Shown piece after piece: positions 59,075 through 64,000 of a stretch of DNA of 64,000 nt. The position numbers and the translations under genes are program-made. The stretch lies in assembly GCF_905220365.1 (NCBI RefSeq), contig NC_061140.1, forward strand, positions 9,054,501-9,118,500, in the 5' to 3' direction. The stretch is from Vanessa cardui. Lineage: Eukaryota; Arthropoda; Insecta; Lepidoptera; Nymphalidae. Within the stretch, counting starts at the first letter, position 1. The number at the start of each line of letters is the position of its first letter. Under the pieces are notes generated by a model, which was not told the origin of the DNA, did no database searches, and was given only the letters and a program-made list of their open reading frames with translations.

Positions 59075-59215
59075 TTCAATCAAAATCAAAATAAACTTTA
59101 TTCAAGTTGGCTTTTACAAGCACTTTTGAATTGGTTTGGAAAGTAGATTCTAACGAGAAGAACCGGCAAGAAACTCAGTACTCTTTTTCAAGATCTGTAA
59201 TCTCTTTTTCAACTA
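59075..59215 (-). repeat. R3 repeat, shortened copy
   Basis: In reverse orientation: 'aaaataaactttattcaagt', 'ggcttttacaagcacttttg', then a deletion to 'ggaaagtagattctaacgag' and 'aagaaccggcaagaaactca'. Compared with 63.4 kb it lacks the 'gtgaagctaccacc' part. Confidence 0.88.
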
Positions 59216-59365
59216 TTTGTATAAAAATTACGTTAGTATATTCGGTTCCGATTAACAGACACATACAACGGGTATGTGGTAGTACATTGTGCATGTTGAG
59301 AAGATATTGATTGAGAAGGTTTTTATACGAGACACTTTATTGTAACCCACCACTAGATGGCACTA

Positions 59366-59548
59366 GAGCTGAGATGGCCCAGTGAAAACATCGTGAGGAA
59401 ACCTGCATGTGTCTAATTTCATCGAGATTCTGCCACATGCGCATTCCACCAACCCGCATTGGAACAGCGTGTTGGAATATGTTCCGAACCCTCTCCTTAA
59501 TGGAAGAGGACGCCTTATCTCAGCAGTGGGAAATTTACAGGCTGTTAC
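59366..59548 (+). mobile_element. SINE family A with internal deletion of the head
   Basis: 'gagatggcccagtg' is joined directly to 'aaaacatcgtgaggaaacct', removing the B box and the 'cgtgctcggcgg' region. The rest is intact to 'ttacaggctgtt'. Without the B box it cannot serve as a Pol III promoter. Confidence 0.9.
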
Positions 59549-59776
59549 TTAGATGTAGGTACTTTATCTTTTTTCGCTTCAACCGATTGCCATGACAATT
59601 GACATATATTTGAATACAGATAATATATTGACGCATTAGTGAGCGAGTTTGAGTTCGTAGCGATAATAGATTGCTATCATACAGCTTTGGATTCGAGATT
59701 TGTAGTTTGGAATATTATTCTTTTTTAATATTAGCATGATTTACGAGTACGTATTGATGTTAAATAATTTAATAGT

Positions 59777-60064
59777 AACAGCCCGTAAACTTCCCACTGC
59801 TTGGCCCAAGCCTCCTGGGGCTTTGAAGAGAACGTTTGGACCATATTCCACCATGATGTTCCTATGTAGGGGGTGAACTCACATGAGGCAGAACTTTGTT
59901 GAAATTAAGCGCATGCAGGCTTCCTCACGATTTTATTTCGCCAAGCACGAGACGAATTATAAACATAACTTAAGCACATGAAAATTCATCGGTGCTTGAC
60001 TGGGTCTGAACCCGCAATTAACACTTAAGATCCGCGTTAAAAAAAACTACTGAGTCATTTCGGC
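59777..60064 (-). mobile_element. SINE family A, diverged
   Basis: In reverse orientation: 'acagcccgtaaacttcccac', 'ccaccatgatgttcctatgt', 'gcatgcaggcttcctcacga' and 'ctactgagtcatttcggccc' at the head. Confidence 0.82.
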
Positions 60065-60089
60065 CCTTATAGATATTACGATTTATACC

Positions 60090-60267
60090 TACTGATATTA
60101 TAAAAAAGGTGAAAGTAAGCCTGTTACCTCTTTACGGTCGAACCGATTTAGATTCATTTTGATATAGACTTAGTTGAGTCCCATGAAGAACTTCATCCCT
60201 CAAGGGGCATAACAAGGGGGTAAAAATTCATAAACTCCGCACGAGTAGGGCCGTAGGTTCAGCCAGT
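60090..60267 (+). mobile_element. Helitron-like element, degraded
   Basis: 'ctactgatattataaaaaag', 'ctctttacggtcgaaccgat' and the end 'agtagggccgtaggttcagc' followed by 'cagtc' resemble the 20.25-kb type. The CTAG terminus is mutated. Confidence 0.45.
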
Positions 60268-60575
60268 CTAAAACAATAATAATTGCTGCATTAACACTAG
60301 TAGTTTTTCAAAGAAAACAAAACCTTAATATTAACTATAATGTTTGTATAATTAACTGGTAACTATTATTGAACATATGGATGTATTAGCAGAGGTTCCA
60401 CGTTTGACAACGCATAAGTTATCGCTAAGTTATGTTTAGTGCCCTTGATATTGGCAATATACTCGTATGCGAACAATGACTATTAATTGTTCTATCTATC
60501 GCCTTGTTCATTGCAATGGCTTAGTATAATTTGAAACTAGATGTAGTTGTAACATATGTTCAATTACATAAGAAT

Positions 60576-60774
60576 AATTAACAACAACAACAACAACAGC
60601 TTGTAAATTCCCACTGCTGGGCTAAAGGCCTCCTCTCCCTTTGAGGAGAATGTTTGGCACATATTCCACCACGCTGTTCCAATTCGGGTTAGTGGAATAC
60701 ACATGTGGCAGAATTTCTATGAAATTTGTCACAATCAATCATCGTTAAAGATGGGCCATCTCGTCAATTAACAA
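60576..60774 (-). mobile_element. SINE family A deletion derivative with 9-bp duplication
   Basis: The reverse copy is bounded by AATTAACAA (60576-60584 and 60766-60774). The 3' half is nearly consensus, including the CAA-repeat tail, but two deletions remove the B box and most of the head ('gtcaca' joins 'atcaatcatcg', and 'taaagatg' joins 'ggccatctc'). Confidence 0.88.
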
Positions 60775-60954
60775 TAAGACCTTAATTATACACGATTAAA
60801 ATCTTTACAAATTATTTTAATGATTGGTTGCCAGAATGTTAACAAGATTTCTACGTTGAAACGCAATGCCGATCGTTTTGGCGGAAAATTAACGAGCCCT
60901 CCTGTCATAAGGGAAGTAAGGTGAGGTGCCCACGTGGTAGGACGTTTGTGAAAG

Positions 60955-61100
60955 GTCTGGGTAGGTACCACCCATCCATCAGATATTCTACCGCCACTCA
61001 GCAGTACTCACTATTGTTGGTTAATATTTCTTCCAGCATTTACTATGTATATGTATGGGGCAGTGGTGACCAATTTCCATTAGGTGACCCCTTTTAGACG
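60955..61100 (-). repeat. R4 repeat fragment
   Basis: In reverse orientation: 'ctgggtaggtaccacccatc', 'catcagatattctaccgcca', 'gttggttaatatttcttcca' and 'ggtgaccaatttccattagg'. Internal deletions relative to 45.2 kb are evident. Confidence 0.8.
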
Positions 61101-62684
61101 TCCCGGAAATTGATAATAATATTAATGAAAGGTTTTGCACGACTACTCAAAGATTACCTACCCACTACCCAAGTGTTTCAACTGTAAATGGAACAAGGAC
61201 ATTAATTGGAATAAGAGCCACAATTATGACCGTTTGATTGCTTCAGCTTTTTTGCAGTCGTCCCGACTCTGAACACCAATATATGAAGCCTGTAAAAATC
61301 CTGCCGCTTCTTTTAAAGAATAATTTTATAACTCAATCCACCACGCAGTTCCATGGTGCTTTGGTGGGTGTGGATTTACATTCTAAACAATATTTAGGTA
61401 ACACATGATAAATTATAATAATTACATAATCACAGATAAATTATGATACAAATATTCAAATCATTGTGCCTATGATATAATTTCATTAAGTGTACTGATT
61501 AACCTCATTATTTTAACCAAAATTCAATATATACCCGTGCCCTTAAGGGTAAGATCAATTTGTATGCCGTGATGTCAAATGGCGTGACGCCGTCTCACCC
61601 GACGCTCCCCTCCAAGTCGCAGATCCCTACTTCCTTTGTATGCGTAGAGCATGTGAGTTATTGTACTATTAGACCATGCAAAGATATATTCATTTTATCA
61701 ACGAAATGCATTATAAGTATTATTTATAAAGCATTTCTTGGTATTATATCGAATTGACGTGATTATCTTAATAAATAACATTTTGAAAATGATACTTATT
61801 GTAAAGTGCTACTTGAACAAGTATCTTTGATATAAACTGTCAAATATAAGTTTACTTCGGACGTTTATCGTGAATTTGTACTTTATAATTTAGTTTAATT
61901 TATTCATTATACTAAATAATAAGTCGTTATTATATTGTAAGCTGTGTTTATCTCTAAATATTGTGCAATATGGAATATTCTCCATAGTACCTATATTAAA
62001 GCAAACTATCCACAATTATAGTTCGTTAGTGACTAATTATTTTTTAGTCGAGAACATATATCCGCAAAATTCGTATAATCGAGATATTTCAATTTGACAT
62101 CCATGAAATTCAATGACGTGACAGTACAACGGGCGGCCAAATTTGACGTTTACGAGTGCGTTCCAAATAATTATTTCGTGCAAGGGTATTGCAGTTAGTA
62201 TATATATATTTGTTTAGTTTTATTTATTTTGCGATAGCGAAGCCCGACTTTCTTCTATAACATTTATATATTTTTAACACATGTTGATAAATTCTATAAA
62301 AACAATTAAAAATGTTTTAACATCAAATAAACTAATTATGGCCCAGCTTTCATGATCAAATGAACCTACCAATCTTAGTCACATTTTCTTTGTTATTGGT
62401 GAATTTAAATAAACACAACAATTAGACAAACAAATACCCATCACCGATAAGCTGTTACGTTATCCACTGCAATATGCTCTGGTATGTTTCATGAATAATT
62501 TGTACAGACATATTGATTACGTATTGACTGTATTCCCTAGTGGACGCAACGTTGCTAACGCTTTTAATTAATTATAAAGCTGTAATCACGTGATTAACGA
62601 CGTATTTGTTATTTTCTGTGCCCTTGTTTATATTATTGTATTACATTATTCATAATTCTACATAAATATTTTATAGACAAATTA
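61101..62684. other. AT-rich intronic stretch
   Basis: A very degraded SINE A-like trace (caatccaccacgcagttcca near 61335) is possible. No coding exon of the channel was found. Confidence 0.35.
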
Positions 62685-62711
62685 ACTTTTTGAGTTCCGT
62701 ACTCAAAAAGT
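62685..62711. repeat. Perfect 11-bp hairpin, MITE-like fragment
   Basis: ACTTTTTGAGT (62685-62695) and its complement (62701-62711) flank TCCGT. The alternative pairing ttccgt/acggaa is also present. Sequences of this style are common in lepidopteran MITEs. Confidence 0.5.
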
Positions 62712-62901
62712 AAAACGGAATGCTGTTACTAAGACTGTTTCCAAATTATATAATTACAGGCTGTACGCTGTAATGCTCAATTCTTTTCGCTGATTTTTAT
62801 AATTTTCGAATCCAAATTGTTGCAATACAAAATTGTTTTCTGTGAAGGAACATAGAGTAAGAAGTAAGATAAGGGTTAGATATATTACTCAAACACAAAC
62901 A

Positions 62902-62980
62902 TTGGAGTAGCGCTGTAGCATCAGCTCCAACCCTTCTCCTCAAAGATTGAGGAGAGCTTAGTCCAGCCTCGGGACGTTAA
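62902..62980 (+). mobile_element. SINE family A, 3' fragment
   Basis: 'cattggagtagcgctgtagc', 'ctccaacccttctcctcaaa' and 'gaggagagcttagtccagc' match the SINE A 3' third, without the tail. Confidence 0.7.
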
Positions 62981-63384
62981 CGTAACATTAATTGTGTGTT
63001 AATATTATTTCACGGTTGAGTTAAAGATCACATAGATCTGAATGGGTTATTTTGACAACCTGCTACGGAGATTTCTTGTCCCTATTTTCATCATGATCAT
63101 ATTTGCTTTAATAATTACAATGTTTGTTGAAATAAAATATACATTATGTATACGTGTGCATGTGTGTATATTTATTTTGATTGTGTGCGTCAGTCTCCAC
63201 ACATACATAATAAATAAAGAAGTACTCACCATAATAAACCCGTTTGTTCAGTAACGATGTCTTATGACTAAGTAACAGTTCTTTCAAACAAAATTAGGTA
63301 TTTATTTTTGTAATGAAATAGATAAAGTATGCTGGCGACAGGCTATTAGACTGCATGAGTGCGCGTCATCATTAATGTTTAAAT

Positions 63385-63542
63385 CATAATCAAAATCAAA
63401 ATTAACTTTATTCAAGTGGGCTTTTACAAGCACTTTTGAATCGTCATTTAACAATTAAGTGAAGCTACCACCGGTTCGGAAAGTAGATTCTACCGAGAAG
63501 AACCGGCAAGAAACTCAGTAGTTACTCTTTTTCAAAATTTCA
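63385..63542 (-). repeat. R3 repeat, best copy
   Basis: Reverse orientation with the GATTTT-type tail at the left (atcataatcaaaatcaaaat), then 'gggcttttacaagcactttt', 'taagtgaagctaccaccggt', 'ggaaagtagattctaccgag' and 'aaactcagtagttactcttt'. Confidence 0.9.
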
Positions 63543-63586
63543 AAAATACAATCATATTAGTTAAATACAATTATATATGTATGTAA

Positions 63587-63933
63587 TGTATCCTGCCTCG
63601 AGATGGCCCAGTGGTTAGAAGGCGTGCATCTTAACCGATGATTGCGGGTTCAAACCCAGGCAAGCACCACTGATTCATGTGCTTAATTTGTCTTTATAAT
63701 TCATCTCGTGCTTTACGGTGAAGGAAAACATCGTGAGGATCATGAGGATCGTGAGGATCATCATGCAGGTTGCATGTGAAAAATTTCATAGAAATTCTGT
63801 CACATGTGTATTCCACCAAACCGCATTGGAACAGCGTGGTGGAATATGTTCCAAACCTTCTCCTCAAAGGGAGAGGAGGCCTTTAGCCCAGCAGTGGGAA
63901 TTTACAGGCTGTTGTTGTTGTTGTATCCTGCCT
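63587..63933 (+). mobile_element. SINE family A, full length, with 12-bp target duplication
   Basis: The element (63599-63921) is bounded by TGTATCCTGCCT at 63587-63598 and 63922-63933. The head has intact A- and B-box-like motifs (TGGCCCAGTGG, GGTTCAAACCC) and the tail is a GTT repeat. A local expansion of GTGAGGATCAT at 63733-63762 is specific to this copy. The duplication is perfect, so this is probably the youngest SINE in the window. Confidence 0.96.
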
Positions 63934-64000
63934 GGAAGTCACAGGTATTTAGTACAAAACTGGTACTAAGTCAAATAAATGTCATATTTTAAAAATATAA

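Noticed and set aside
1..64000. CRISPR arrays, bacterial operons, integrated viruses or Wolbachia-type insertions
   Set aside because: No regularly spaced repeats, no dense ORFs and no viral or bacterial protein motifs were seen.

Overview
This window looks like nuclear DNA from a lepidopteran, most likely a butterfly. It is AT-rich, has almost no coding sequence, and is full of tRNA-derived SINEs, non-LTR retrotransposon tails and Helitron-like fragments of types I associate with Lepidoptera. No bacterial, plasmid or viral gene organisation is visible. The species cannot be named from the sequence alone.

The only convincing host gene segment is a GC-rich exon at 47776-48316 on the + strand. 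It has a strong splice acceptor (branch-like CTGAT, pyrimidine tract, CAG at 47773-47775), two very short upstream ORFs, an ATG at 47855, 154 codons and a phase-0 donor (GAG|GTGAGT at 48317). The peptide ends in the segment that precedes the first membrane domain of voltage-gated sodium-channel family proteins (PFTRES, then FPPKLYGRPLEEIDNFIYDE). It resembles the insect NaCP60E/DSC1 (BSC1-type) channel better than para. The exon after it is not in the window, so 48317-64000 is read as intron, at least 15.7 kb long. The 47 kb upstream is either a 5'-UTR intron or flanking DNA.

Everything else is explained, where it can be, by mobile DNA. SINE family A (tRNA-like head, tail of GTT/CAA repeats; possibly the Metulj type) has about 17 whole or partial copies. 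SINE family B (head with GGTTCGATTCC, ATTT-rich tail) has six. Single copies of two further tRNA-SINE types occur near 2.65 kb and 36.2 kb. Two non-coding repeat families, R3 (tail of GATTT/GATTTT repeats) and R4 (the 'ggcggacgagcatat' repeat), recur on both strands. A third, R5, carries the 'accgattttgacgggactttcactggca' type signature. Five Helitron-like pieces are seen, two of which are clearly the same family. Decayed or truncated reverse-transcriptase fragments lie near 16.6, 26.8, 29.6, 43.2 and 49.4 kb; four are C-terminal tails and one is the catalytic-domain region.

The clearest structural events are nested or datable insertions. They are a 450-bp element with 15-bp perfect terminal inverted repeats inside a SINE B (530-979), a SINE B inside an R4 copy (near 40.17 kb), an inverted-repeat element inside another R4 copy (52.2 kb) with a 12-bp flanking repeat, and SINE A copies with clean target-site duplications (31.97, 60.58 and 63.59 kb). 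I found no evidence of a new multi-gene system. The observations that most merit follow-up are the channel exon with its long N-terminal extension and uORFs, and several strong hairpins.
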